Assembly: GCF_014230055.1 (NCBI RefSeq) | Contig: NZ_JACHVA010000126.1 | Location: 153,310-217,309 of the forward strand | Length of the DNA: 64,000 bases | Direction of reading: 5' to 3' | From: Puniceicoccus vermicola | GTDB lineage: Bacteria; Verrucomicrobiota; Verrucomicrobiia; Opitutales; Puniceicoccaceae | In this document: in pieces, positions 27,826 through 37,007 of the stretch | Numbering within the stretch: position 1 is the first letter of the stretch | Layout of the letters: every line of letters begins with the position of its first letter | Made by a program: the position numbers and the translations under genes | The notes under the pieces: model-generated | The model's input: the letters and a program-made list of their open reading frames with translations, nothing else | What the model was told of the DNA's origin: nothing | Databases searched by the model: none

Positions 27826-28143
27826 GTGGGGGAAGGAGGGGGGATCTTAAAGGAACGAAAATTTAACTAAAATTTGTATTTTTAGCATGGGTCCAAAGTG
27901 AAATTCCGCGAGGAGTGCCGCGAGACCTTTTATTCTTTACACGTAAAAATTGAATGGATTGGGCTTGGCTCTAGGCGTTTGCGGTCGGTATTCCTCGTTC
28001 ATTGTTTCTCTACTTGTAGGCTCTCATTCCCCTGGGATCAGGTTCTCTTTTTCTGGTCTTCCTGGTGGTGGATGAGCCCGCGGGTGATGACAGCATGATG
28101 ACAATAGAATCTGATTTTCTTAGTAAAATTTATTAGAGAAGTG
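27826..28143. other. 318-base divergent intergenic region
   Basis: Between the module C pseudopilin and the LacI gene at 28144. It contains the candidate operator TTACACGTAAAAA at 27937-27949 and, just ahead of the LacI start, the A/T-rich TTAGTAAAATTTATTAG at 28120-28136, an imperfect palindrome. No RNA gene or small gene is convincing. Confidence 0.4.
27937..27949. promoter_or_regulatory. Candidate module C operator, copy 2
   Basis: TTACACGTAAAAA, identical to the copy at 23546-23558, 112 bases ahead of the pseudopilin start on the minus strand. See copy 1. Confidence 0.45.
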
Positions 28144-29154
28144 ATGTCCGCAGTTCGTCTTAAAGATGTATCCGAGGAGACGGGATTTTCTCTCTCGACG
28201 GTGTCCTTGGTGCTCAACAATCGTTCGGAAGCCTCGATCCCGGAAGATACGCGGAAGAAAGTGAAGGATGCCGCCACGAAGCTGGGTTATGTTCGCCGAT
28301 CCCGATCGAGTTCGAGTCGGACCCTGGTCATTGCGATTTTCGAGGATTTGCGGGATTGTTTCGAGAATCCGTACTTCGGAGAGATTTATCGAGGAGTTCA
28401 GGAGGCTTTGAAGGAGAATGGATATCACTCTATTATCCAGCATCTCGGAAGGGGATCTGCCCTCCGCGAGGTTGAGATTGCGAAAAGCATAAAAGCCGAG
28501 GGGATCTTGGTTTTGGGAGCCCCGCCTGCTTCCTTTCGCGATTCGCTCCGGAAATTTCAGGTGCCGGTGGTTTTTGTCAATGCGACCGTGGATCATGCTT
28601 GGGATTCGGTGATTCCTGATTTCGAGCACGGGTTCCGCATTGCGCTCCAGATCTTGAAGGATCACGGGCACCGCCGGATTCTCTGCGTGAAGTCGGCTTA
28701 TACCGACGAAAAATTGCCCTATCTGTCCGATCATCTGATCCGGGCGATCCGCACGTCCGGAGTCTCGGAGGGGGACATCATCTATGTCAGAAGCAAGGGA
28801 AACTCGTCCGAAGACGGTTATTCCGCGTTGCTCGCTTTTCTCAAGGCAAACCCGTCCGTTGAATTCACCGCAGCGTTTTCCGGATTCTCGAAACCTTTTG
28901 GAATGATCCGTGCCTTGGAGGAGCAAAAGAGAGAGGTCCCGGGCGATGTCAGTGTGATTGCCATCGGCGGAGATCCCCATGTGTCGGAATCGCGCTTACC
29001 GATTTCAACGGTCTTGTACCCCCTGCGCCAGGTGGGGAAGGAGGGAGTGCATCGTTTGATCGCCCGTGCGCGCGGGACTCTTGATTCTCCCGCCACCGTG
29101 GTGCTTCCGGTTCGCTATGAAGATCGGGGGACGGTGGGTAAGGCTCGAATGTGA
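28144..29154 (+). CDS. LacI-family transcriptional regulator
   Basis: About 336 residues from the ATG at 28144, preceded by AGAGAAG as a plausible ribosome site; a GTG at 28141 is next to it. The DNA-binding domain is VRLKDVSEETGFSLSTVSLV with LNNRSEASIPEDTRKKV and the hinge KLGYVRRSRSSS. The effector domain begins LVIAIFEDLRDCFENPYFG and ends SVIAIGGDPHVSESRLPIST. It overlaps the frame of, or is followed within 35 bases by, the GH43/GH117-like gene, with which it forms a small regulator and enzyme unit. Confidence 0.9.
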   Translation: MSAVRLKDVSEETGFSLSTVSLVLNNRSEASIPEDTRKKVKDAATKLGYVRRSRSSSSRTLVIAIFEDLRDCFENPYFGEIYRGVQEALKENGYHSIIQHLGRGSALREVEIAKSIKAEGILVLGAPPASFRDSLRKFQVPVVFVNATVDHAWDSVIPDFEHGFRIALQILKDHGHRRILCVKSAYTDEKLPYLSDHLIRAIRTSGVSEGDIIYVRSKGNSSEDGYSALLAFLKANPSVEFTAAFSGFSKPFGMIRALEEQKREVPGDVSVIAIGGDPHVSESRLPISTVLYPLRQVGKEGVHRLIARARGTLDSPATVVLPVRYEDRGTVGKARM

Positions 29155-29189
29155 CGGGTTTTAGCGGACCCACCCGATTGATTTGTATC

Positions 29190-30212
29190 ATGAATTCCTC
29201 CAATTTGAATGCTTCCCCAAAACCTTCCCAATTTGCGACGCTTTTCAAACGTGGACCCGAAGCGTATGGGGAGGACCAGTGCTTCCGAGAAGAAGGATGG
29301 CATGTTTGGTGTGGTTCGATTCTGGAAGACCCGAAGGATGGGAAGTTTCACCTATACTACAGCCGGTGGCCAGTTTCCGAGGGGTATGATGCTTGGGGGA
29401 CCCATTCGGAGATCGCGCACGCCGTCGGAGACTCCCTTGTCGGGCCATTCACCTACGTCGAGACAATCTTTCAGCGCGAAAAAAATTCCTCCCGGTGGGA
29501 TGCTCACTGTTTTCACAATGTGACCGTCAAAGCTTTTGGAGGGCGATACTTCCTCTACTACATGGGCAACCGGGGGGATGGAGACTGGTGGAATCATCGC
29601 AATAATCAGCGAATCGGCGTCGCCGTAGCCGATTCTCCGAGCGGTCCGTGGCATCGGCAGTCGCAGCCAGTCATCGACGTGTCCCCGGGGGCCTGGGATG
29701 GCTTGATGGTCTCCAATCCGACGGTTGCGGATGCCGGAGACGGGCGTTTTCTAATGATCTATAAGGGAGTGGCCGAAGGCACTATGCCGTTCGGGGGAAG
29801 GGTGCTCCACGGTCTGGCCTGGAGCGATCGCCCCGATGGTCCTTTTGTCAAAGAACCGTATCCTATTTTCGATTACAAGAATGCGGATTTCGGCTTCGAA
29901 GACCCTTTCTTGTGGCGCGAGGGAAGGAGCTTTTACTGCTTGGTGAAGGATATGGGGGGAACTCTCTCTCCGAGTGGCGAAACGGAACTTTTGCTTTTGC
30001 AGTCGGAGGATGGAATCCATTGGAGCCCGAGCAAACCGTTGCAGGTGCTGGGACGGAGACTGGAAAATCGAAACGGGAAGACGATCGCATTCGAAAGGGT
30101 AGAGCGGCCTCATTTCTTCCAGGATAGCAGGGGAACGTTAACACTTTTGGTTGCCGTAAAGCCCGAAGATCCCGAAGAGCCCTCGTGCAACATTCGATTG
30201 GTCTATCGGTAG
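29190..30212 (+). CDS. Five-bladed beta-propeller glycoside hydrolase (GH43/GH117-like)
   Basis: About 340 residues; the ATG at 29190 (MNSSNLNASPK) is preferred over the frame start at 29151, which would overlap the LacI stop. No signal peptide, so probably cytoplasmic. The blocks WCGSILEDPKDGKFHLYYSR, WGTHSEIAHAV, WDAHCFHNVTV, NNQRIGVAVADSPSGPW and MVSNPTVADAGDGRFLMIYK are those of the GH43/GH117-type propeller group that frequently accompanies sulfatases and anhydrogalactosidases. FGFEDPFLW holds a likely catalytic or structural acidic pair. A paralogue with the same blocks is at 57114. The substrate could be an anhydro-galactose or arabinose-type sugar; this is not determined here. Confidence 0.85.
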   Translation: MNSSNLNASPKPSQFATLFKRGPEAYGEDQCFREEGWHVWCGSILEDPKDGKFHLYYSRWPVSEGYDAWGTHSEIAHAVGDSLVGPFTYVETIFQREKNSSRWDAHCFHNVTVKAFGGRYFLYYMGNRGDGDWWNHRNNQRIGVAVADSPSGPWHRQSQPVIDVSPGAWDGLMVSNPTVADAGDGRFLMIYKGVAEGTMPFGGRVLHGLAWSDRPDGPFVKEPYPIFDYKNADFGFEDPFLWREGRSFYCLVKDMGGTLSPSGETELLLLQSEDGIHWSPSKPLQVLGRRLENRNGKTIAFERVERPHFFQDSRGTLTLLVAVKPEDPEEPSCNIRLVYR

Positions 30213-30251
30213 GGGCTATTCGGCGGGCTCGTCTTCAGGGAGTGACGTCAT

Positions 30252-31769
30252 TTATCGAGCCGGCTGAGAGTCGGTTCGAAAGGGTGTCACGGGAAGGCCG
30301 ATGCGGTCATAGAGGTTGCAGTCCGGGTTGGCCGCCCAAGCGTAGCGTACGGCAACGGGTTCCGGAACTTCCGAACTCCAGATTTTGACCGTATCTTTTG
30401 AGATGATTTCAGCCTCGGCGTTGACGAATTTCATATCGGCACCCGCAATGGTAAACCCATTCACCTCACTCGTATCGAAGGCGTACAATCCCTTGCTGAT
30501 AAAGTCAAAGCGGACCTCGGCATACCCGTCCTTAAAAACAGCTTCGCTGTAGCGTGGGCTCTGGCTAGCCATTGCAAAACCATAATCATTTGCAAGAGCC
30601 AAGCGGGCGAGCCGATTGGCCACCACTTGCTTGTTACGCGGATGGATATCACGCCCCTCTCCCACATCAATCGCCACTGCCTGTCCAACATGGTCCAGAT
30701 TGTCCAGGGTCCTTGTCTGCGCCTCTCGTAGATACGACCATTCATGGTCCTCCGGAGCGGTCGCCTCTTCTTTGAAATCGGCAAGCTGAACCCAGTAAAA
30801 AGGGAATTCTCCCTGTCCCCATGCGAGGCGCCAATTGTGAATGAGCTTTGTCATCAGATCGGTATAGCTCTCGGGACGTGTCGCATTTGTTTCTCCCTGA
30901 TACCAAATGACTCCGCGGATACCATACCCTAGGGTTGGGTAGAGCATGCCATAGTAGATATTCCCCGGACGATGCTGTGTGTGCCGCTGGTCGCGAGGCG
31001 CCGTCTGCTTCGGTTCAGGTTTTCCGGAGTCCACCCAAGCCTGGTAGGCGGCCTTTTTTTCTGCATGGATTTCGTCCGTGTAGCCATGGATGCGTTCGTC
31101 CCACTCCGCGAGGTATTCCGAATATTCAGGGTCCTCTTGCAGGACATCTCGGGGGATCCATGCCTCGGCGGCGGAGCCTCCCCAGGAATTGTCGATGAGG
31201 CCCACGGGCACCTCGAGTGCGTTATGCAACCGGCGACCGAAGAAGTAACCGACTGCGGAAAACCACTTAACGCTTTCAGGAGAACAGACCTTCCATTCGC
31301 CCTCGAAATTCTCCTGAGGCTCTTGTCTTCCCACCATCGGGATCGTAAGCAATCGTATCTCCGGGTAGTTCGCAGTGGCAACCTCCACATCGGCATCGTT
31401 GCTGTTTCCCACTGCCCATTGCATGTTGGATTGTCCGGAGCAAAACCAGACTTCTCCCACGAGGACATCGGAAAAGGTCAGTTCATTCTCTTCTCCGGAA
31501 ACGGTGAGTTGGTAGGGTCCCCCAGCTTCCATGGGATTGAGAAAGATTCGCCATTTGCCATCCTCGCCAGCCACCGTTTCGTGGATCTGCTCTTGGATAC
31601 GAACTGTTACCGATTCACCAATCCTCGCCTTTCCCCATACCGGGTTTTCCTGCGAACGTTGCAGGACCATATGATCACTGAAAATGTTCGGGAGACTCAC
31701 CTCCGCCATGGCGGCGGAAAACCAAGTCGATAGAGCACTGGTTATCACTATGACTTTCTTTATATTCAT
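30252..31769 (-). CDS. Sialate O-acetylesterase-type carbohydrate esterase (SASA family)
   Basis: A 505-residue secreted protein; the N-terminus MNIKKVIVITSALSTWFSAA is a signal peptide. LPNIFSDHMVLQRSQENPVW is the typical start of this family, followed by a small beta domain (SVTVRIQEQIHETVA). VWFCSGQSNMQW provides the nucleophile Ser114, DNSWGGSAAEAW the second SGNH block, and GVIWYQGETNA the oxyanion/His region. Members de-acetylate sialic acids, xylan or other sugars. It is next to the heparinase-like lyase on the same strand (63 bases) and in the same region as a GH10 xylanase and a CE4-like deacetylase, so acetylated xylan or glucuronoxylan is a reasonable guess for the substrate. Confidence 0.9.
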   Translation of the reverse strand: MNIKKVIVITSALSTWFSAAMAEVSLPNIFSDHMVLQRSQENPVWGKARIGESVTVRIQEQIHETVAGEDGKWRIFLNPMEAGGPYQLTVSGEENELTFSDVLVGEVWFCSGQSNMQWAVGNSNDADVEVATANYPEIRLLTIPMVGRQEPQENFEGEWKVCSPESVKWFSAVGYFFGRRLHNALEVPVGLIDNSWGGSAAEAWIPRDVLQEDPEYSEYLAEWDERIHGYTDEIHAEKKAAYQAWVDSGKPEPKQTAPRDQRHTQHRPGNIYYGMLYPTLGYGIRGVIWYQGETNATRPESYTDLMTKLIHNWRLAWGQGEFPFYWVQLADFKEEATAPEDHEWSYLREAQTRTLDNLDHVGQAVAIDVGEGRDIHPRNKQVVANRLARLALANDYGFAMASQSPRYSEAVFKDGYAEVRFDFISKGLYAFDTSEVNGFTIAGADMKFVNAEAEIISKDTVKIWSSEVPEPVAVRYAWAANPDCNLYDRIGLPVTPFRTDSQPAR

Positions 31770-31832
31770 GAGTATATGCTTTTTCTTTGAGAATGGTTCG
31801 TGCTCTAGCTCTTATGCCTCTCGTTCGTTTCT

Positions 31833-33728
31833 TCACCCGACTCGTGCAGAGGCGGTTGGGATGACGCGATAGGCAATCCTGCTGGAGGTATCCAAGCTCA
31901 CGGGAGAAAATCGGATTCGATGAACATGTGCTTCCGCGCCATGATGATCGGTGAAGGACAGATGCTCGAAGTCTTGGATGCGAGTGCCCTCCAAAGGAAC
32001 GAGAGCCACCGAGGTGTCCTGATGGGAAAGGACTGCCCGGTCGCTCAAAACCTGGACCGAACAATTCGTGATCACGGCGCTTTCGAGCGAATCCACGGAC
32101 TCAAGGTCAAATTCATCGGTAACTTCAAGAAAAGGCGCCCCTTGATGAAAACGAAAAGTCCGTCGATATCGACGGCAACGCGCTGCAACCGGATAAGCCT
32201 GAGTCAGATCCATCGTCACCTGCAATTCGTCCTCAGCTGCCAGGTGACCGAGAATTTCAGAATGGAACGCTGCGCCAGCGGCTTGTTCCTGGCCGTTAAT
32301 TACCGCCAGTGAATGGCCCTTGGTCCGCGCGGCGAGATATTCATGGCGCCGTTTAGGATCGAAGTAGTCCTTGTTATATTCGGGGGTGCCGATTTCCTGA
32401 ATCATGGGAATCTCCCCGATGTTCAAAATGTAGCTGCCACAATCGTTGTGATTGTGCGATTCGTCATTGTGACCACCTTTGGCGGCGAAGTGCCATTGCG
32501 GGGCATCGCTATTGTGGCTGTGTGCGATTGTGACGTTTAGGTCTTTTAGGAAAATGTCCTCAGAACGACCAGCCTCTTGACCGGAGTCGATCGCTCCCGG
32601 ATCGCGCAGTAACAAATCGGAAAACAGGAAGAAATCCGACCTTTCCTTATTCAGCTCGATCTGACGCTCCAGAAGCTTCCGGTAGTTTCGTCTGCCGTGG
32701 TCCAGGCATAGAGGATCCTGCAATCGCTCACCGAGGTAAGTCAGCACGCTTGGACGCAAAAGGGCCTTCGAAGGACAGTCTGCAAAATTGACGAGGCAAT
32801 CCCCGGGCAGGGTCATTAGAGAGCCGAAGCGGGCAATTTTCTGAATTTTGTCACTCCCCTCAAAGAGCGAAAGACGGCCATCGCTCCGCGCTTCCAGTTG
32901 AGCATTCAATTTCGAAAACCAACCGAAGCCATAGCTCCAATAAATCGGGCCTTCAGAGCATCCGCCATCATCTGCGAAGCCACCAATGAAGGTGTTAAGA
33001 TAGTGGCAGGACAGATTCAGAATTTCAGCTAGTTTGGCAGTGTCTTTCAGCAACAGTAGTGCTGCTCCAACCACACCTTGATGGCAGACAGCATTCCAGT
33101 TGTTTGAGGTTTTTGTCCACCAAAATTCCTCATGCCGTTCGAGGTAGTTGTCAAAGAATTGAGTCTCGATCCGCTGTCTAAGTTTCTCAGTCAACGAACG
33201 GGGTATCAAGGAGTTGAAAAGGACGAGAAGCTCGGCAACCAAACTCGCTGTTTCTCCACCGAACAGGTCAATCTGAAACGGATCCTTTCCACTGGTCGAC
33301 TCTACATGCGCCGGCACCGCCCATGATTCATCTTCTCCGAGTGCCTCCAGCTTCTCGATTAATGAACGGCCCATGCGCTCGCGAGCCGCGGTATCATGGT
33401 CAAGTCGAAGGTAGGCGATGGCGGCCCGGGCGATTCGCCGCCTTCTTTCGAAATACACGGTCTCAAAACGCGAACGATTCCCGGACCGATGAAACTCGGC
33501 ATACAGGTCATTCGTCAATTCAGGGAGCGCCTGCTCGGCCTCCTGCTCCGCTAAAGCGATTAGCGGCTTGAAATAAGTATCATACCTGGCGTTCCGCCAG
33601 ATAGCATGATCTGCTGGCGGTAGAAGAGCCTTCCCTTGGGAGTTTTCCAAAATCCGCAGCAACTTCTCTTTGGAGTAGCTGGCTTCCAGGAGATTGATGC
33701 AACCTTCTTTGGATTCGGGTTGAGGCAT
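31833..33728 (-). CDS. Heparinase II/III-like lyase, cytoplasmic
   Basis: A 631-residue protein without a signal peptide. Residues about 20-370 are an alpha/alpha toroid (NNWNAVCHQGVVGAALLLL is a central helix) and residues about 375-630 a beta-sandwich. GGHNDESHNHNDCGSYIL is the hallmark of heparinase II/III-like proteins, with the His residues that bind metal and substrate. Related cytoplasmic enzymes act on unsaturated or uronic-acid oligosaccharides. It lies between the SASA esterase and a CE4-like deacetylase on the same strand. Its N-terminus MPQPESKEG is unusually polar and could be trimmed in the annotation. Confidence 0.88.
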   Translation of the reverse strand: MPQPESKEGCINLLEASYSKEKLLRILENSQGKALLPPADHAIWRNARYDTYFKPLIALAEQEAEQALPELTNDLYAEFHRSGNRSRFETVYFERRRRIARAAIAYLRLDHDTAARERMGRSLIEKLEALGEDESWAVPAHVESTSGKDPFQIDLFGGETASLVAELLVLFNSLIPRSLTEKLRQRIETQFFDNYLERHEEFWWTKTSNNWNAVCHQGVVGAALLLLKDTAKLAEILNLSCHYLNTFIGGFADDGGCSEGPIYWSYGFGWFSKLNAQLEARSDGRLSLFEGSDKIQKIARFGSLMTLPGDCLVNFADCPSKALLRPSVLTYLGERLQDPLCLDHGRRNYRKLLERQIELNKERSDFFLFSDLLLRDPGAIDSGQEAGRSEDIFLKDLNVTIAHSHNSDAPQWHFAAKGGHNDESHNHNDCGSYILNIGEIPMIQEIGTPEYNKDYFDPKRRHEYLAARTKGHSLAVINGQEQAAGAAFHSEILGHLAAEDELQVTMDLTQAYPVAARCRRYRRTFRFHQGAPFLEVTDEFDLESVDSLESAVITNCSVQVLSDRAVLSHQDTSVALVPLEGTRIQDFEHLSFTDHHGAEAHVHRIRFSPVSLDTSSRIAYRVIPTASARVG

Positions 33729-33761
33729 TCGATGGAGTGGACGGAGGGAAGAGAGTAGGGG

Positions 33762-34583
33762 TTATGGATTACTCGTAGCCTGCGACTCGGTCCAGTCGAT
33801 ATATTCTCTCGGAAGCATAAAAGTCCATCCTTCTTCTTTCAGGAACTCGACGATCTTCTCAAACTCGGCAAATCCCTCTTCGGAAAAGTAGGGAGGATGG
33901 AATTGGAGGGCGGTAAAAGTTAATTCTTTCTCGCGGCTGGCATACTTCGCCTTGAACTTTTCAAAATTCGGCTTTCCCGTGCCGTCGTTTTCTCCGGGCA
34001 GATACATGTAAAGCATGCATTTATCCAGCGAAGAGGATTTCAGGGGTTCCTTCAGGTGGTAGTAAAAAACCCCACGGAACTCAGGCATCTCCTCGAGCAC
34101 GGTCAGGGTGTCCTGGTCCATCGCGTTAAAGGGGGAACCAAAAACCTCTGCGGGATGGCCCAGTATGCTCACTAACTTCTTCTGCGATTTCTCCAAGTTT
34201 TCTTTCTGGTGCTCATAACCGGATCTGAAAAATTCGGAGACCCTACGTCCATCGGGATCCTTCCAATGGTTATGGTCCCAGCCATGATTCCAGAACTCCA
34301 CTCGACCACTCTCTTCCAGTCCTCGGGTCCATTCCACCGCTGTTGAATCGTAAAGAGGAAACCCGTAGGCAATGATTCCTATGGATACTTTGATGTCCTG
34401 CTCTTCGGCGATCTGGACGAAGCGCTTCCACTTCGCATTGGGCTCCCGCAGGTCATCTGCCTTGACCACGACGATCCGGCCCAAGGGCTCACTGCCCGCT
34501 TCCGTTTCAGCAGAAGCGACTGAGCCCCAGATGCCGACCATCGAAGACAGCAAACAGCAGGAGTACTTCATCAGGCTCATCAT
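33762..34583 (-). CDS. Secreted polysaccharide deacetylase-like protein (CE4/NodB-like)
   Basis: A 273-residue protein with a signal peptide ending SVASAE. IVVVKADDLREPN carries the Asp43-Asp44 pair and EFWNHGWDHN the His100/His104 metal ligands, the first two motifs of NodB-type deacetylases. The fold is a (beta/alpha) barrel. It would remove acetyl groups from a polysaccharide. It overlaps the stop codon of the GH39-like gene by 4 bases (ATGA), which indicates translational coupling, and is the last gene of the pseudopilin-led unit at 37671-33762. Confidence 0.82.
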   Translation of the reverse strand: MMSLMKYSCCLLSSMVGIWGSVASAETEAGSEPLGRIVVVKADDLREPNAKWKRFVQIAEEQDIKVSIGIIAYGFPLYDSTAVEWTRGLEESGRVEFWNHGWDHNHWKDPDGRRVSEFFRSGYEHQKENLEKSQKKLVSILGHPAEVFGSPFNAMDQDTLTVLEEMPEFRGVFYYHLKEPLKSSSLDKCMLYMYLPGENDGTGKPNFEKFKAKYASREKELTFTALQFHPPYFSEEGFAEFEKIVEFLKEEGWTFMLPREYIDWTESQATSNP

Positions 34584-36472
34584 TGTGCCTCAGTATTTGA
34601 ATCGTCCGGCAGGAAGAAGAATGCGACTGAGTCCGGAGGAAGATCAATGCCGCGAGCGAGTTCGGAAAGGGAATGAGTCATCTCCTTCAGTCCTGTTTCC
34701 GAGAGACAAAAGATGCGCACATTTTGATCGTCGAATTCGCGGCCCTTGAGTTCAATACGGGCGTTATTTGCGTAGGAAGACCGATTGATCAAAACCCAAT
34801 GGTTTCCGTCCTCGTGTAGCACGGCAAATGGAACAATCACATCGGGATGATCACTGGTGGACTTGACCGCAGGTCCCGTCATTCCGGTGTTGAAAAAGTG
34901 GAACACGTGCGCCGGTGGACGAAGGGTGTAGTCCCGTCCCATTTTGCCATAAACGCCATCACATTCGTTCCATGCATTGCCGACGTCTGCCCCGTTCTCG
35001 ACCAGTTCAACGAATACCAAGGCGTCAAAAACGCCACCTTTATGGGTTGCCATGCGTTCGTCCCGAACACGATGCGTATAACAGATATTATATTCGTTGA
35101 GATGAAGTTCGATTCTCCGGTCGGGACTGATGTCATTCAACATTGACCGTATCGTGGACAAATTCTTTCCGAGGCTTCCAGCTCGATTGTAGATATTGAT
35201 ATCCGTTTCGGTTGCATCGCCGGAAGCGTAGGCATGGTAGGAGAGAAAATCCAAATTTTCCATCGTAAGGATGGCGAACTGTTTGAGTGGCTGAACCAAG
35301 TCACCTCGACAAGCAGCCGGTCCACCAATTTTTATACTTGGGTCCACCGCCTTCATCGCTTGAACGCAGAGGTTGTAGATCTCGGCCAGCTCGTCGATTT
35401 GCAGGGGCTGCCCCTTCTTCATCTGGCGCAGCCAATAAACCATGTCACGCTCGTTACTGATCTCGAAATACTGAATTCCGCGCTGCTGCTCGATGTTCAA
35501 AATACGAACCAAATCAGCGCACAATTGAGCGAAGGCCTCATACTGGTCCGCATCGAGCATCCCATCCTTATCGAGGTCCATCCATGAAGGCCATTTTCCG
35601 ATCGTGATGACCCGTTCCTCGGACAATCCTTCGAGCGGATCGAGGGCCGCGGCGATTCTCTCTGCGCTCCATGTCCTGGATGCGGTATCCATCCAGCTGA
35701 AACGATTTTTCGACGGATCCGCGAGCATGCCGCTCATATTATGGTAGCGGAGTACGGGTGCCGCCATGTAGGCGATATTTTCGATATACTGCGGGTTCTG
35801 GGCGACCGACGAATCGTAGCCATTGAAAATATTCAAGGAATACTGACGATCGGCAACCTGTCCGGTTGGCTCAGACCAATCAATCGAGACCTCAACATCA
35901 ATCGAGTCGGATTGCGAGGGTAGGGCTGTTTCGGACTGGAGGACTACATCCGCGTCGGGAACCGTGAGGCTTTCCTTATCTGCTGGCTGAATGGAAGACT
36001 CTAGGGAGGAAAGTTTCGTTCCCACATCGGCCACGACTACAAGATCCAAGCCGGAGGGTTTCTCCGACGCGCCACGGTCGGAAAAAGGGGAGAACACCTC
36101 CAGAAAGTCTTGATTATCGCCAGATTGATACTCGCCCATTGACGCCCACTGCCATTCTCCTGATTCATTGGCCGCGATGCGGGAGAGTTGCATGCCTGCG
36201 CTATCATTTAAAACTAATGGCAATCCCCGGTAGCGGACCCAAACTTCAAACGGCTCGTCGCGGTTGATCGGAATCTGAGTCAGCGTCGTGCCGTCAGCCG
36301 TTGCGGCAATATACTGTCCAGAAGAGGCATCCGTATCCAAAAGAACTCGGGTGAATCCGGTCGGAGTGCCTTCCGGTTCTACGCTCGATAGATCCTGGCC
36401 CGTAGAAGCACAGCAAGCAGAGAAAGTGAAAAGCAAAAGAACGAAATTTCGGCGAATGCTATTTTGCTTCAT
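34580..36472 (-). CDS. Secreted GH39-like (clan A) glycoside hydrolase
   Basis: A 630-residue protein with a signal peptide containing a lipobox-like FSACCAS, so it may be a lipoprotein. Residues about 30-170 form a beta-rich domain also present as a stand-alone protein at 36459. Residues about 210-560 form a (beta/alpha)8 barrel of clan A: FEISNERDMVYW with the acid/base Glu341 and IELHLNEYNICY with the nucleophile Glu460. GH39 (beta-xylosidase, iduronidase) and related families share this layout. Residues 299-310 read DLDKDGMLDADQ, an EF-hand-like loop inside the barrel. It overlaps both neighbours, so it is translated together with the deacetylase and the small binding protein. Confidence 0.82.
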   Translation of the reverse strand: MKQNSIRRNFVLLLFTFSACCASTGQDLSSVEPEGTPTGFTRVLLDTDASSGQYIAATADGTTLTQIPINRDEPFEVWVRYRGLPLVLNDSAGMQLSRIAANESGEWQWASMGEYQSGDNQDFLEVFSPFSDRGASEKPSGLDLVVVADVGTKLSSLESSIQPADKESLTVPDADVVLQSETALPSQSDSIDVEVSIDWSEPTGQVADRQYSLNIFNGYDSSVAQNPQYIENIAYMAAPVLRYHNMSGMLADPSKNRFSWMDTASRTWSAERIAAALDPLEGLSEERVITIGKWPSWMDLDKDGMLDADQYEAFAQLCADLVRILNIEQQRGIQYFEISNERDMVYWLRQMKKGQPLQIDELAEIYNLCVQAMKAVDPSIKIGGPAACRGDLVQPLKQFAILTMENLDFLSYHAYASGDATETDINIYNRAGSLGKNLSTIRSMLNDISPDRRIELHLNEYNICYTHRVRDERMATHKGGVFDALVFVELVENGADVGNAWNECDGVYGKMGRDYTLRPPAHVFHFFNTGMTGPAVKSTSDHPDVIVPFAVLHEDGNHWVLINRSSYANNARIELKGREFDDQNVRIFCLSETGLKEMTHSLSELARGIDLPPDSVAFFFLPDDSNTEAQ

Positions 36473-37007
36473 AGGACTTCAAGTTTTCAGACTCCCGAGG
36501 GTCGATCGTGTTTGTCGTGTCCAGGAAAATGGCATCTACACCACCCGCACCTCCCGGCGCTCGCACGAGGCGTACAGAGCTACCTAATTCGCTCTTTTCG
36601 TAGGTGCCGAAATTTACCCAAGTCCATGTCGATGGATTCCTATGCTTCCATTGGAGGTCAACGGCTTTGCCGTTCACAGTTGTCTTGAGAACCTGGGAAC
36701 CGCCTCGAATCCGGGCCCAGATCGTAATTTTCTCAAAAGACTCCGGCAACGGTACAATGACCAGTGGCATATATTGTTCTTCGCGGACCGCATCGACATA
36801 CATTCTCCCCGAAGCCTCGATGTCCATTTCGACTGTTGTGTATTTCGCTAAAACGGACTCGGCTTCGAAGTAGGTCGGCTGGGTCGTTGTAGTCTCCTCT
36901 TCGGCATTGATTTCCGTTGCAAAGGTTAGGCCTGAGATCGCGAACATACACAAACACAGTGGCCGCAATGAACTGCCATTAATTGTCTTCTTATTTCGTT
37001 CCTTCAT
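36459..37007 (-). CDS. Small secreted carbohydrate-binding-like protein
   Basis: A 182-residue secreted protein; the hydrophobic signal peptide is LRPLCLCMFAISGLTFA. The mature domain (YFEAESVLAKYTTVEMDI, ITIWARIRGGSQVLK, TWTWVNFGTYEKSELG, GGVDAIFLDTT) resembles a CBM6/CBM35-type jelly roll and parallels the N-terminal domain of the GH39-like enzyme downstream (W-x-W, then G-x-Y, then a final I/V-x-L-D-type strand). It overlaps the pseudopilin gene by 17 bases at its start and the GH39-like gene by 14 at its end. It has no catalytic motif, so it is probably a separate binding module for the same polysaccharide. Confidence 0.75.
   Translation of the reverse strand: MKERNKKTINGSSLRPLCLCMFAISGLTFATEINAEEETTTTQPTYFEAESVLAKYTTVEMDIEASGRMYVDAVREEQYMPLVIVPLPESFEKITIWARIRGGSQVLKTTVNGKAVDLQWKHRNPSTWTWVNFGTYEKSELGSSVRLVRAPGGAGGVDAIFLDTTNTIDPRESENLKSYEAK

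Noticed and set aside
28120..28980. Long open frame on the minus strand over the LacI gene (286 codons)
   Set aside because: It lies exactly opposite a clear LacI gene, has no recognisable domain, and its composition reflects the codon use of the plus-strand gene.
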